DNA of 64,000 bases from Streptomyces mashuensis (lineage in GTDB: Bacteria > Actinomycetota > Actinomycetes > Streptomycetales > Streptomycetaceae), in contig NZ_BNBD01000006.1 in the NCBI RefSeq assembly GCF_014654785.1, positions 124,001 through 188,000 of the forward strand, given 5' to 3'. The notes under the pieces were generated by a model. That model was not told the origin of the DNA, made no database searches, and saw nothing but the letters and a program-made list of their open reading frames with translations. The stretch's first letter is position 1; the number at the start of each line of letters is the position of its first letter. Below, piece after piece: positions 1-7,959 of the stretch. A program made the translations under genes and the position numbers.

Positions 1-1143
1 GGCGCGCCAGCGGTCGAGGTCCGCCCACCACTCGGTGTAGTCGCCGCGGTGGCCCTCGGCGTGCTCGGCCTGGACGGCGACGATGAGGTCGGCCAGGACC
101 TCGCGGGCGTCGCCGACGATCGGCACGTCGGCGGTGCGGTTCTTGCCGATCTCGGCGGGGTCGATGTCGGCGTGGACGATCTTTGCGTGCGGGGCGAAGG
201 ACTCGAGCCGGCCGGTGACGCGGTCGTCGAAGCGGGCGCCGAGGGCGACGATGAGGTCGGCCTTCTGGAGCGAGGTGACGGCGGCGACGGAGCCGTGCAT
301 GCCGGGCATGCCCAGGTGCTGCGGGTGGCTGTCGGGGAAGGCGCCGAGGGCCATCAGGGTGGTGGTGACGGGGGCGCCGGTGAGCTCGGCGAAGACCTTG
401 AGCTCGGCGGTGGCGTCGGCCTTGAGCACGCCGCCGCCGACGTAGAGCACCGGGCGCCGGGACTGGGTGATGAGCCGGGCGGCCTCGCGGATCTGCTTGG
501 AGTGCGGCTTGGTGACGGGCCGGTAGCCGGGCAGGTCGGTGTGCGGCGGCCAGGAGAAGGTGGTCATCGACTGGAGGGCGTCCTTGGCGATGTCCACCAG
601 CACCGGGCCGGGCCGGCCGGTGGAGGCGACGTGGAAGGCCTCGGCGATCGTCCGGGGGATCTCGGCGGCGTCGGTGACCAGCCAGTTGTGCTTGGTGATC
701 GGCATGGTGATGCCGCAGATGTCCGCCTCCTGGAAGGCGTCCGTGCCGATCGACTTGGAGGCGACCTGGCCGGTGATGGCCACCAGGGGGACGGAGTCCA
801 TGTGCGCGTCGGCGATGGGCGTGACCAGGTTGGTGGCGCCGGGGCCGGAGGTGGCCATGCAGACGCCGACCTTGCCGGTGGCCTGGGCGTAGCCGGTGGC
901 CGCGTGGCCGGCGCCCTGCTCGTGGCGGACGAGGACGTGGCGGACCTTCGAGGAGTCCATCAGGGGGTCGTAGGCCGGGAGGATCGCACCACCGGGGATG
1001 CCGAAGACGATCTCCGCCCCCACCTCCTCCAGGGAGCGGATGAGGGACTGCGCGCCGGTGACGTGCTCGACGGGGGAGGGTGTCTGGGCGCCGCTGCGGG
1101 GCCGCGGCTGCGGATGATGGGCCCCGGTGGCCTGCTCTGTCAT
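1..1143 (-). CDS. ilvB: Acetolactate synthase large subunit, N-terminal part (cut by left edge)
   Basis: Catalyses the thiamine-diphosphate-dependent first step of valine, leucine and isoleucine synthesis (two pyruvate to acetolactate). The visible 381 codons read MTEQATGAHHPQPRPRSG and then the conserved TPP-enzyme start GIPGGAILPAYDPLM. The TPP-activating glutamate lies in VRHEQGAGHAA, and GPGATNLVTP and GARFDDRVTGR also follow. About one third of the protein, including the C-terminal TPP-binding domain, lies beyond position 1. ATG at 1143 is preferred because GAGAAGAG sits 7 bases upstream; the in-frame ATG at 1149 is too close to it. Expression is probably controlled by the leader peptide and attenuator at 1222-1341. 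ilvN and ilvC normally follow; that is inference here. Confidence 0.96.
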   Translation of the reverse strand, partial: MTEQATGAHHPQPRPRSGAQTPSPVEHVTGAQSLIRSLEEVGAEIVFGIPGGAILPAYDPLMDSSKVRHVLVRHEQGAGHAATGYAQATGKVGVCMATSGPGATNLVTPIADAHMDSVPLVAITGQVASKSIGTDAFQEADICGITMPITKHNWLVTDAAEIPRTIAEAFHVASTGRPGPVLVDIAKDALQSMTTFSWPPHTDLPGYRPVTKPHSKQIREAARLITQSRRPVLYVGGGVLKADATAELKVFAELTGAPVTTTLMALGAFPDSHPQHLGMPGMHGSVAAVTSLQKADLIVALGARFDDRVTGRLESFAPHAKIVHADIDPAEIGKNRTADVPIVGDAREVLADLIVAVQAEHAEGHRGDYTEWWADLDRWRA

Positions 1144-1221
1144 CGACATTCTCTTCTCGAAGGATGGTCCGGGTGGGACGGAATCGGCGGGGTTCCGGGC
1201 GGCGGGACCCGGGTCCGGGAA

Positions 1222-1257
1222 ACAAAAAACCCCTCGTGCCGGGAGGCAAGCGAGGGG
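1222..1257 (-). terminator. ilvB transcription attenuator (rho-independent terminator)
   Basis: On the minus strand a CCCCTCG / CGAGGGG stem, extended by TGCC / GGCA in the loop, is followed directly by TTTTTTGTTT. This is the strongest intrinsic terminator in the window. It lies between the leader peptide stop and the ilvB start, exactly where an attenuator should be. High charged branched-chain tRNA should favour terminator formation; ribosome stalling in the leader should favour read-through (established attenuation logic; the antiterminator was not modelled). Confidence 0.92.
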
Positions 1258-1299
1258 AGCGCGCCGGGGAGGTCAGCGGGGCCGGTCGTACGGCCCGCT

Positions 1300-1341
1300 T
1301 CAGCCGACGCGCTGTCCAAGTACGAGAATTCGGGTGCGCAT
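1300..1341 (-). CDS. ilvB operon leader peptide MRTRILVLGQRVG
   Basis: A 14-codon ORF encodes MRTRILVLGQRVG and stops 43 bases before the terminator stem. Five of its 13 residues are Ile, Leu or Val, in a run ILVL and a later V, as expected for a regulatory leader read by branched-chain aminoacyl-tRNAs. GGAGGGAGGG lies upstream as ribosome site. The peptide closely resembles the leader I know upstream of ilvB in other Streptomyces. An alternative ATG at 1346 in another frame reads through the attenuator and is rejected. Confidence 0.9.
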   Translation of the reverse strand: MRTRILVLGQRVG

Positions 1342-1374
1342 GGCATCGACCCTCCCTCCGGCGGACATCCAGTG

Positions 1375-4320
1375 TCAAGCGGGTGGGACGGGCGTCTCAT
1401 TATTTGAGCGCAATGGAGCATGTGCCAGGGCTCCGGGTCCACCCACCGCACCGGATCGTACGGGCAGTGCGCCGCCCACGAGGACTTGTTGCCCCTCGTT
1501 GGCCTGATCGTTCGGCAATGTGTACGGGCCGGAGTCGAGGGCGTGCCGCAGCCGGTGCTCGTCGAGGGCGCCGGCGAAGGCCAGGCCCTGGCCATGGGTG
1601 CAGCCCATCGCGCGCAGGGCGCGGACCTGCTCGGGGCCGTCGACGCCCTCGGCCACGGACTCCATGCCCAGGTCGGTGGCGATGCGCAGCAACCCGGCGG
1701 TGATCTTGTGCAGCCGGGCGGATTCGGCCACGCCGTCGACCAGGCCGCGGTCGAGCTTGAGGACGTCGATGGGGAGCCGGCGCAGGGCGCTCATGGCGGC
1801 GTATCCGCTGCCGAAGCCGTCGAGGGCGACACGGACGCCGAAGCGGCGCAGGGAGACGAGCCGGCGCTCCAGCTCGTCCAGGGGCAGCCGCGGGTCGCTG
1901 CCGGTGAGCTCCAGGACGAGGGAGCCGGAGGGCAGGTCGTGGCGGAGGATGAGGGCCTCGATGTCCTTGGCGGGCAGCGACTTGTCGACCAGCCGGGCGG
2001 CGGGCAGACGGACGTGGACGGGCACGGGGTGACCGGCGGCGCACCGGCGGGCGGCCTGTTCGGCGGCCTTCTCCAGCGTCCAGCGGCCCAGTTCGGCGGT
2101 GCGTACCGTCTCGTCCGTGCGGTCCCTTTCGGCCACGCGCAGGAATTCGTCCGGGGTGAAGAGGATGCCCTGGGCGGAGCGCCAGCGGGCCTGGGCGGAG
2201 ACGGCGGTGATGCGGCCGGTGGCCAGGTCGACGACGGGCTGGTGCAGCAGGGCGAACTGGCCGTCGTGCAGCGCGGTGCGCAGCCGGGTGGCGAGCTCGG
2301 CGCGGCGGACGACGTCGTCCTGCATCTGGGGCGCGTACAGCTCGACGCGGCCCTTGCCGGCCTGCTTGGCGCGGTACATGGCCAGGTCGGCGTTGCGCAT
2401 GAGGGTGCCGGGGGTGATGCCGGGCTCGGCGAAGGCGACGCCGATGCTGGCGGCGACGCGGACCTCGGTGCCTCCTTCGACCAGGTAGGGCTGGGAGAGG
2501 GTGACGCGCAGCCGGTCGGCGATCTCCAGGATGCGGTACTCGCGGGCGGCGGGGTCGCGGGTGCCGTCGCCGAGGATGAGCGCGGCGAACTCGTCGCCGC
2601 CGAAGCGGGCGGTGGAGTCGCCGGCGCGCACGGAGTCCTGGAGCCGGCGGGCGGCCTGGACCAGCAGTTCGTCGCCGGCCTGGTGGCCGACGGTGTCGTT
2701 GACGGCCTTGAAGCCGTCGAGGTCGATGAAGAGCACGGCGGTGCCGGCGTCGGTCACTCTGCGGCCGCTGAGGGCCTGCTGGACGCGCTTGGTGAACAGG
2801 GCGCGGTTGGGCAGGTCGGTGAGCGGGTCGTGCTCGGCGGTGTGCTGCAACTGGGCCTGGAGCCGGACGCGTTCGGTGACGTCGCGGCTGTTGAAGATCA
2901 GGCCGCCGTGGTGGCGGTTGACGGTGGACTCCACGTTGAGCCACTCGCCGTTGCCGGAGCGGAAGCGGCACTCGATGCGCGTGGCGGGCTCCTCGGAGGG
3001 CGGTGCGGCCAGGAAGCGGCGTACTTCGTGCACCACGCGCCCGAGGTCCTCGGGGTGGATGAGGGAGGCCAGCTCGGAGCCGACGAGTTCCTCGGCGTCG
3101 CGCCCGTAGACCCCGGCGGCGGCGGGGCTGACGTAGCGCAGTATGCCGGTGGGTGCGGCGATCATGATGACGTCGCTGGAGCCCTGCACCAGGGAGCGGA
3201 AGTGGTTCTCCTTCTGCGCCAGTTCCTGGGTGAGGGAGATGTTGTCCAGCAGCATGATGCCTTGGCGGACGACGAGGGCGAGGACGACGGTGCAGCCGGT
3301 GAAGAGCACCACGCGGTCGACGTGGTGGCCGTCGAGGACGTTGTACAGGATGCCCAGCGTGCAGACGGCGGCGGCCAGGTACGGGGTGAGGGCGGCGAGG
3401 GAGCCGGCGATGGGCCGGCCGGCGTTCTGCGGGACGGGGCGGCCGCGGCCGCCGGCGGTCTCGCCGTTCCCCTCGCGGGCCACCCAGGGCGCGTACGCCA
3501 TGAGCATGTAGCCGGCGAACCAGCCGGCGTCGAGGATCTGGCCGGAGCGGTAGTGGACGCGCAGCAGCGGGGAGGTGAACAGGGCGTCGCACAGCACCGT
3601 CAGGGCGAGCGCCGCGATGGCGGTGTTGATGGCCGAGCGGTTGGCGGAGGACCGCCGGAAGTGCAGGGCCAGCACCATGGACACCAGCACGATGTCCAGC
3701 AGCGGGTAGGCCAGGGAGAGCGCGACGTGCGCCACGGCCTCGCCGGCGAAGTGCGCGGTGTGGGCGAGGGCCAGGCTCCAGGAGAGGGTCAGCAGCGAGC
3801 CGCCGATGAGCCAGGAGTCCAGGGCCAGGCACACCCAGCCGGCGCGGGTGACGGGCCGGCGGGCCAGCACCAGCAGGCCGATGATGGCGGGCGGCGCGAA
3901 GAGCAGGAAGCAGAAGTCGGCGGGCGACGTGGCGGGGACGTCGCTGCGCAGGACGACCTCGTACCAGCCCCAGATGGCGTTGCCGAAGCCGGCCATGGCG
4001 GAGGACGCGGCGAACAGCAGCCAGGCCGGGCGGAACCGGGTGCCGTGCGTGCGCCCGTACCAGAAGCAGGAGATCGCGGCCAGGCAGGCCGCGCCGCTCA
4101 GCCCGAAGTCGCCCATGACCTTGGCCATGCGGGCCGAGCCCCAGCCGAAGGCGGCGCCCGTGGCGTAACCCCCGCACAGGACCGCGAGGAAGAGCTGCGG
4201 GAACACGCCCGGACCGGTGGCGGGGGCGGGCCGGCGGGGCAGGGCCGCTCCGGACGCGCTCACCGCGTCGCCGTCCCGGGTCGTGGTCCCTGCCCCCGCC
4301 GCGTCGGGTTGATCGTCCAT
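1375..4320 (-). CDS. Membrane PAS-GGDEF-EAL protein (c-di-GMP enzyme) with degenerate EAL domain
   Basis: About 981 residues. A hydrophobic N-terminal half (about residues 38-360) contains several membrane spans. It is followed by a PAS domain (about 370-485), a GGDEF domain with intact GGDEF at 574-578, and an EAL-type domain (about 680-940). GGDEF makes c-di-GMP from GTP, so cyclase activity is likely. The EAL domain looks dead as a phosphodiesterase: the EAL signature reads SAQARW (from 708), the LEITE-type motif reads LELTG, and DDFGTGY reads LDGFGSGY. It may be a sensor or binding module instead. In-frame GTG at 4422 would add 34 residues; ATG at 4320 is preferred because GGGGGCGACGGG lies upstream. 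c-di-GMP holds the developmental repressor BldD on DNA in Streptomyces (established), so a role in development is plausible. Confidence 0.88.
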   Translation of the reverse strand: MDDQPDAAGAGTTTRDGDAVSASGAALPRRPAPATGPGVFPQLFLAVLCGGYATGAAFGWGSARMAKVMGDFGLSGAACLAAISCFWYGRTHGTRFRPAWLLFAASSAMAGFGNAIWGWYEVVLRSDVPATSPADFCFLLFAPPAIIGLLVLARRPVTRAGWVCLALDSWLIGGSLLTLSWSLALAHTAHFAGEAVAHVALSLAYPLLDIVLVSMVLALHFRRSSANRSAINTAIAALALTVLCDALFTSPLLRVHYRSGQILDAGWFAGYMLMAYAPWVAREGNGETAGGRGRPVPQNAGRPIAGSLAALTPYLAAAVCTLGILYNVLDGHHVDRVVLFTGCTVVLALVVRQGIMLLDNISLTQELAQKENHFRSLVQGSSDVIMIAAPTGILRYVSPAAAGVYGRDAEELVGSELASLIHPEDLGRVVHEVRRFLAAPPSEEPATRIECRFRSGNGEWLNVESTVNRHHGGLIFNSRDVTERVRLQAQLQHTAEHDPLTDLPNRALFTKRVQQALSGRRVTDAGTAVLFIDLDGFKAVNDTVGHQAGDELLVQAARRLQDSVRAGDSTARFGGDEFAALILGDGTRDPAAREYRILEIADRLRVTLSQPYLVEGGTEVRVAASIGVAFAEPGITPGTLMRNADLAMYRAKQAGKGRVELYAPQMQDDVVRRAELATRLRTALHDGQFALLHQPVVDLATGRITAVSAQARWRSAQGILFTPDEFLRVAERDRTDETVRTAELGRWTLEKAAEQAARRCAAGHPVPVHVRLPAARLVDKSLPAKDIEALILRHDLPSGSLVLELTGSDPRLPLDELERRLVSLRRFGVRVALDGFGSGYAAMSALRRLPIDVLKLDRGLVDGVAESARLHKITAGLLRIATDLGMESVAEGVDGPEQVRALRAMGCTHGQGLAFAGALDEHRLRHALDSGPYTLPNDQANEGQQVLVGGALPVRSGAVGGPGALAHAPLRSNNETPVPPA
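1391..1419 (-). promoter_or_regulatory. Candidate promoter for the ilvB leader
   Basis: On the minus strand TGGCAC, a 17-base spacer and AATAAT lie inside the 3' end of the upstream GGDEF gene, about 50 bases before the leader peptide. The -10 match is good for such GC-rich DNA; the -35 is weak. This is a pattern match only. Confidence 0.35.
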
Positions 4321-4516
4321 TGGCCGTGCATCGCCCGTCGCCCCCCTCGAGTTCCGGTACTTCGCTGCGCCGGTTCGGTGCGCGGAGCAGCCCCCGTCGG
4401 GACGATACACCAGGATCGTCACTCAGGGACATAGCTCATATACACTGCGTAATCGACGAGGGGGCTCCGGACACGCTGTGCAGTCGGACCGTGCCCGAGC
4501 GTGGTAAAGGGCGTGC

Positions 4517-5479
4517 TCAGCGGGCGGTGACGACGACGTTCCGCAGGGGCTCCTCCCGTACGAATCTGGTCAGTTGGTCGCGCAGCAGGGCCTCGGCGCG
4601 GGGCCGGAAGGCCGACGACGGGCCGCCCACATGCGGGGTGATCAGCACGCCCGGTGCCGCCCACAGCGGGTGCCCGGCGGGCAGCGGCTCGGGGTCGGTG
4701 ACGTCGAGCGCGGCCAGCAGCCGGCCCGTGGTGAGCTCGGCGAGCAGCGCCTCCGTGTCGACCACGGGCCCGCGTGCGACGTTCACCAGCAGCGCGCCGT
4801 CCTTCATCCGCGCGAGGAAGCCGGCGTCCACCAGGCCGCGGGTCTCCTCGGTCAGCGGGGTCACGACGATCACCACGTCGGCGCCCGGCAGCAGCTCCGG
4901 CAGGTCGGTGACCGCGTGCACCGGACCCCGTGCTGCCGTACGCCGGGAGCGCGCGACGCGCACCACCCGCGCGCACTCAAAGGCCGCGAGCCGGTCCTCC
5001 ACGGCGGCGCCGATCGAGCCGTAGCCCAGGATCAGCACCTCCTTGTCCGCCAGCGCGGGCCGGAACTCCGGCCGCCACTCCCCCGCGCCCTGCGCCCGCA
5101 CGAACCCCGGAACGCCCCGCAGCGAGGCCAGGACCAGCGTCAGCGCCAGTTCGGCGGTGCTCGCGTCGTGCAGCCCGCGCGCGTTGCACAGCCGCGCGCC
5201 CGGCGGCAGCAGCGGCACCGACGGCAGCAGGTCGTCCACGCCCGCCATGAGGGCCTGCATCACCCGCAGCCGCCGCATCTCCGGCAGCGGCCGCGTGGTC
5301 ACCGCGACCGGCTGCATGTACGGCACGGCGTAGAAGACGCACCGGGCCGGGTCGGTGGGGTAGTCGGGGCCGCCGTCCCAGTGGGCGTACTCCAGTTCCG
5401 CGGGGAGCCCGGGGATCTCCTCCGGAGGGATCGGCAGCCAGGCCAGGGGACGGCCGCCACCGCTGTGATCTGCGCTCAT
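4517..5479 (-). CDS. D-isomer-specific 2-hydroxyacid dehydrogenase family protein
   Basis: A 320-residue cytosolic oxidoreductase of the NAD(P)H-dependent 2-hydroxyacid dehydrogenase family. The Rossmann signature reads LGYGSIGAAVEDRLAAF (about residues 155-171). The family arginine lies in LVNVARGPVVD, the acid partner in VTDPEPLPAGHPLW, and the catalytic histidine in ITPHVGGPSS. Length is normal for the family. The substrate cannot be told from sequence; glyoxylate/hydroxypyruvate reductase-like activity is one possibility. It is divergent from the aldo/keto reductase across about 85 bases. Confidence 0.88.
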   Translation of the reverse strand: MSADHSGGGRPLAWLPIPPEEIPGLPAELEYAHWDGGPDYPTDPARCVFYAVPYMQPVAVTTRPLPEMRRLRVMQALMAGVDDLLPSVPLLPPGARLCNARGLHDASTAELALTLVLASLRGVPGFVRAQGAGEWRPEFRPALADKEVLILGYGSIGAAVEDRLAAFECARVVRVARSRRTAARGPVHAVTDLPELLPGADVVIVVTPLTEETRGLVDAGFLARMKDGALLVNVARGPVVDTEALLAELTTGRLLAALDVTDPEPLPAGHPLWAAPGVLITPHVGGPSSAFRPRAEALLRDQLTRFVREEPLRNVVVTAR

Positions 5480-5564
5480 GCCTGGAGGCTATGCGAAAGG
5501 GCGGTGGGACCAGAGGTTAGTTTGGGGCGCGCGGAGCGGGCGGGACAACGGGAGGAAGCAACCG

Positions 5565-6563
5565 GTGGAGCGCAGGACAGTCGGTGCGGCGGCGCTGGAG
5601 GTGGGCGCGGTCGGCCTCGGGTGCATGCCCATGCACTGGGCCTACAGCGCCTCCCAGCAGAGCGGGGAGCGCGCCCTGCGCGCGATACACGCCGCCCTCG
5701 ACGCGGGCACCAGCCTGCTGGACACCGCCGACATGTACGGGCCCTTCACCAACGAGCTGCTGCTGGGGCGGGTGCTGCGGGAGAGGCGCCCGGAGGCGTT
5801 CGTCTCCACCAAGTGCGGCCTGCTCGTGGGCGACCAGCACATCGTCGCCAACGGCCGCCCCGCCTACGTCCGCCGGGCCTGCGACGCCTCGCTGCGCCGG
5901 CTCCAGACCGACGTCATCGACCTCTACCAGCTGCACCGCCCCGACCCCGAGGTGCCCGTGGAGGAGACCTGGGGCGCGATGGCCGAGCTGGTCGCGGCCG
6001 GCAAGGTGCGCGCGCTGGGGTGGTGCGCGATGGGGGCGCGCGCCCAGCGCGGCTACGGCGCGGGCGCGGGCATGTACGACGCGACGATCCGGCAGCTGGA
6101 GCGCGTCCAGCAGGTCTTCCCGGTCGGCTGCGTCCAGGCCGAGCTGTCGGTGTGGTCCCGGGAGGCGCTCGACCGGCTCGTGCCGTGGTGCGCCTCGCGC
6201 GGCGTGGGCGTGCTGGCCGCGATGCCTCTGGGGAACGGTTTCCTCACCGGCACCCTCACCCCCGGCCAGGGCTTCGAGCCGGAGGACGTGCGGGCCCGCC
6301 ACCCGCGCTTCACCGCCGAGATGATGGCGGCCAACCAGCCCATAGTGGCGGGCCTGCGGCGCGTCGCGCGGCGGCACGACGCCACGCCCGCCCAGGTGGC
6401 GCTGGCCTGGGTGCTGGCGCAGGGCCGGCACGTGGTGCCGGTGCCCGGCACCAAGCGGCCGGAGTGGGCGGTGGAGAACGCCGCGGCCGCCGGACTGCGG
6501 CTCACCCCGCAGGACTTGACGGAGATCGCCACGCTGCCCGCGGCGCTGGGTTCCTGGGACTGA
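5565..6563 (+). CDS. Aldo/keto reductase
   Basis: A 332-residue NADP-dependent aldehyde/ketone reductase with a TIM-barrel fold. Seen are the N-terminal VGLGCMPMHW, the catalytic aspartate and tyrosine in LDTADMYGPFTNELLLG, a lysine in VSTKCGLLV, and the C-terminal cofactor-binding VPVPGTKRPEW. The start is GTG at 5565: GGAGGAA lies 8 bases upstream. The longer reading from 5478 has no ribosome site and overlaps the divergent dehydrogenase start. The substrate is unknown. Confidence 0.9.
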   Translation: MERRTVGAAALEVGAVGLGCMPMHWAYSASQQSGERALRAIHAALDAGTSLLDTADMYGPFTNELLLGRVLRERRPEAFVSTKCGLLVGDQHIVANGRPAYVRRACDASLRRLQTDVIDLYQLHRPDPEVPVEETWGAMAELVAAGKVRALGWCAMGARAQRGYGAGAGMYDATIRQLERVQQVFPVGCVQAELSVWSREALDRLVPWCASRGVGVLAAMPLGNGFLTGTLTPGQGFEPEDVRARHPRFTAEMMAANQPIVAGLRRVARRHDATPAQVALAWVLAQGRHVVPVPGTKRPEWAVENAAAAGLRLTPQDLTEIATLPAALGSWD

Positions 6564-6621
6564 GGGCCCGGACCCGTGTATCAAGGAGGGTGACCGCGCC
6601 CGTACCGGCGAAGGGACCCCC

Positions 6622-7752
6622 GTGCGACGACGCCCGGCCGCCGTTCTCTGCGCCCTCCTGCTCGCCACGACCGGTGTGATCAGCGGCTGTTCGGACAGTG
6701 GCGGGCACCCCTCCGGGCCGTCCGGCTCCGCCTCGGCGGGCACCCCGGCCCACGGCCCGGTGGAGGTGCGGCGCACGGTCGCGACGCAGCTGGACTCGCC
6801 CTGGGGCGTGGCGGAGCTGCCCGGCGGCGACCTGCTCGTGGGCTCCCGGAACACCGGCCGGGTCACGCACGTCGCGGTGCGCGACGGCCGCCAGGAGACG
6901 CTCGGCACCGTCCCCGGCGTCGCCGCGTCCGGCGAGGGCGGTCTGCTGGGGCTGGCCCTCTCCCCCGGCTACGCCTCCGACCACGCCCTGTACGCGTACC
7001 TGACCACCGCCTCCGACAACCGCGTGGTGCGGATGCCGGTGGACGAGGGCGCCCCCGAGGGCCGGCGCCTGGGCGCGCCGCGCGTGGTGGTGGACGGCAT
7101 CCCCAAGGGCGAGGTGCACAACGGCGGGCGGATCGCCTTCGGGCCGGACGGCATGCTGTACGCGGGCACCGGCGAGAGCGGGCACCGCGACCTGGCGCAG
7201 GACCGTTCCTCCCTGGGCGGCAAGATCCTCCGCATGACGCCCGACGGCCGCCCCGCGCCCGGGAACCCCGGCCCGTCCTCGCTCGTGTACTCCTGGGGGC
7301 ACCGCAATGTGCAGGGCCTGGCGTGGGACGCGGACAAGCGGCTGTGGGCCGCGGAGTTCGGGCAGGACACCTGGGACGAGCTCAACCTGATCGAGCCGGG
7401 CCGGAACTACGGCTGGCCGCGTGTGGAGGGCGTCGCGCACCGCGCGGGCTTCACCGACCCCGTCGTGCAGTGGCGGCCCGCCGACGCCTCCCCCAGCGGG
7501 CTCGCCTACGCGGACGGCGCGCTGTGGCTGGCGGCGCTGCGGGGCGAGCGGCTGTGGCGCGTCCCGCTGCCCAGGGGAGGAGCGGCGGAAACAACGGGGC
7601 CGCCCGAGGCGTTCCTCAAGGGGACCTACGGCCGGCTGCGCACCGTCGTGGCGGCGGCGGCCGGCGGCCTGTGGCTGACCACGAGCAACACCGACGGCCG
7701 GGGCGATCCACGCCCCGGCGACGACCGCCTGCTGCGGCTGGCGACCGGCTGA
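6622..7752 (+). CDS. PQQ-dependent-type sugar dehydrogenase, lipoprotein
   Basis: A 376-residue predicted lipoprotein: MRRRPAAVLCALLLATTG is followed by a lipobox ending in Cys (VISGC). The rest matches the soluble glucose/aldose dehydrogenase beta-propeller family (GSDH), with VAELPGGDLLVGSR, GEGGLLGLALSPGY, HNGGRIAFGPDGMLY and YSWGHRNVQGLAWD. These enzymes oxidise sugars outside the membrane with PQQ; whether this strain makes PQQ is not visible. A GTG start follows the reductase by 58 bases, so the two may be cotranscribed. Confidence 0.88.
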   Translation: MRRRPAAVLCALLLATTGVISGCSDSGGHPSGPSGSASAGTPAHGPVEVRRTVATQLDSPWGVAELPGGDLLVGSRNTGRVTHVAVRDGRQETLGTVPGVAASGEGGLLGLALSPGYASDHALYAYLTTASDNRVVRMPVDEGAPEGRRLGAPRVVVDGIPKGEVHNGGRIAFGPDGMLYAGTGESGHRDLAQDRSSLGGKILRMTPDGRPAPGNPGPSSLVYSWGHRNVQGLAWDADKRLWAAEFGQDTWDELNLIEPGRNYGWPRVEGVAHRAGFTDPVVQWRPADASPSGLAYADGALWLAALRGERLWRVPLPRGGAAETTGPPEAFLKGTYGRLRTVVAAAAGGLWLTTSNTDGRGDPRPGDDRLLRLATG

Positions 7753-7782
7753 GAGGCCGGCCGGAAGGGACGGGAGAGGCGG

Positions 7783-7959
7783 ATGTTCAACGCGATAGAG
7801 GAGTTGTTCGCACCGGGCCGCCGGCACACCGAGGACGAGCGCAACAAGCTCGAACTCGTCCGCGACGACGTCGGCGACGGCGATCCGGCCGCGGGCCCGG
7901 TCGACCTCGACTCGGGCCGCGTCGTCATACGGCCGCCGGCTCCTCGCGCCGCTCCGTGA
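7783..7959 (+). CDS. Small conserved Streptomyces protein (58 aa, unknown function)
   Basis: A 58-residue ORF beginning MFNAIEELFAPGRRHTEDER, with GGGAGAGGCGG just upstream as ribosome site. The first 50 residues are charged and hydrophilic with a short amphipathic start, and the middle part carries repeated Asp-Gly and Val-Asp pairs. I recognise the sequence as a protein type found widely in Streptomyces (DUF6191-like, from memory), so it is very likely a real gene. Its last 35 bases overlap the 3' end of the convergent MMPL gene. Function unknown. Confidence 0.8.
   Translation: MFNAIEELFAPGRRHTEDERNKLELVRDDVGDGDPAAGPVDLDSGRVVIRPPAPRAAP

Noticed and set aside
1373..1378. TTGACA hexamer on the minus strand as a -35 for ilvB
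   Set aside because: Any -10 at normal spacing would fall on the leader ribosome site; no TANNNT is present there.
1140..1595. 151-residue ORF across the ilvB leader
   Set aside because: It reads in a frame other than the conserved leader peptide and through the attenuator; no recognisable domain.
1420..4434. 1004-residue ORF on the plus strand opposite the first GGDEF-EAL gene
   Set aside because: Gly/Glu/Val/Asp-rich composition typical of the reverse complement of a high-GC gene; no domains seen, whereas the minus strand has PAS, GGDEF and EAL.
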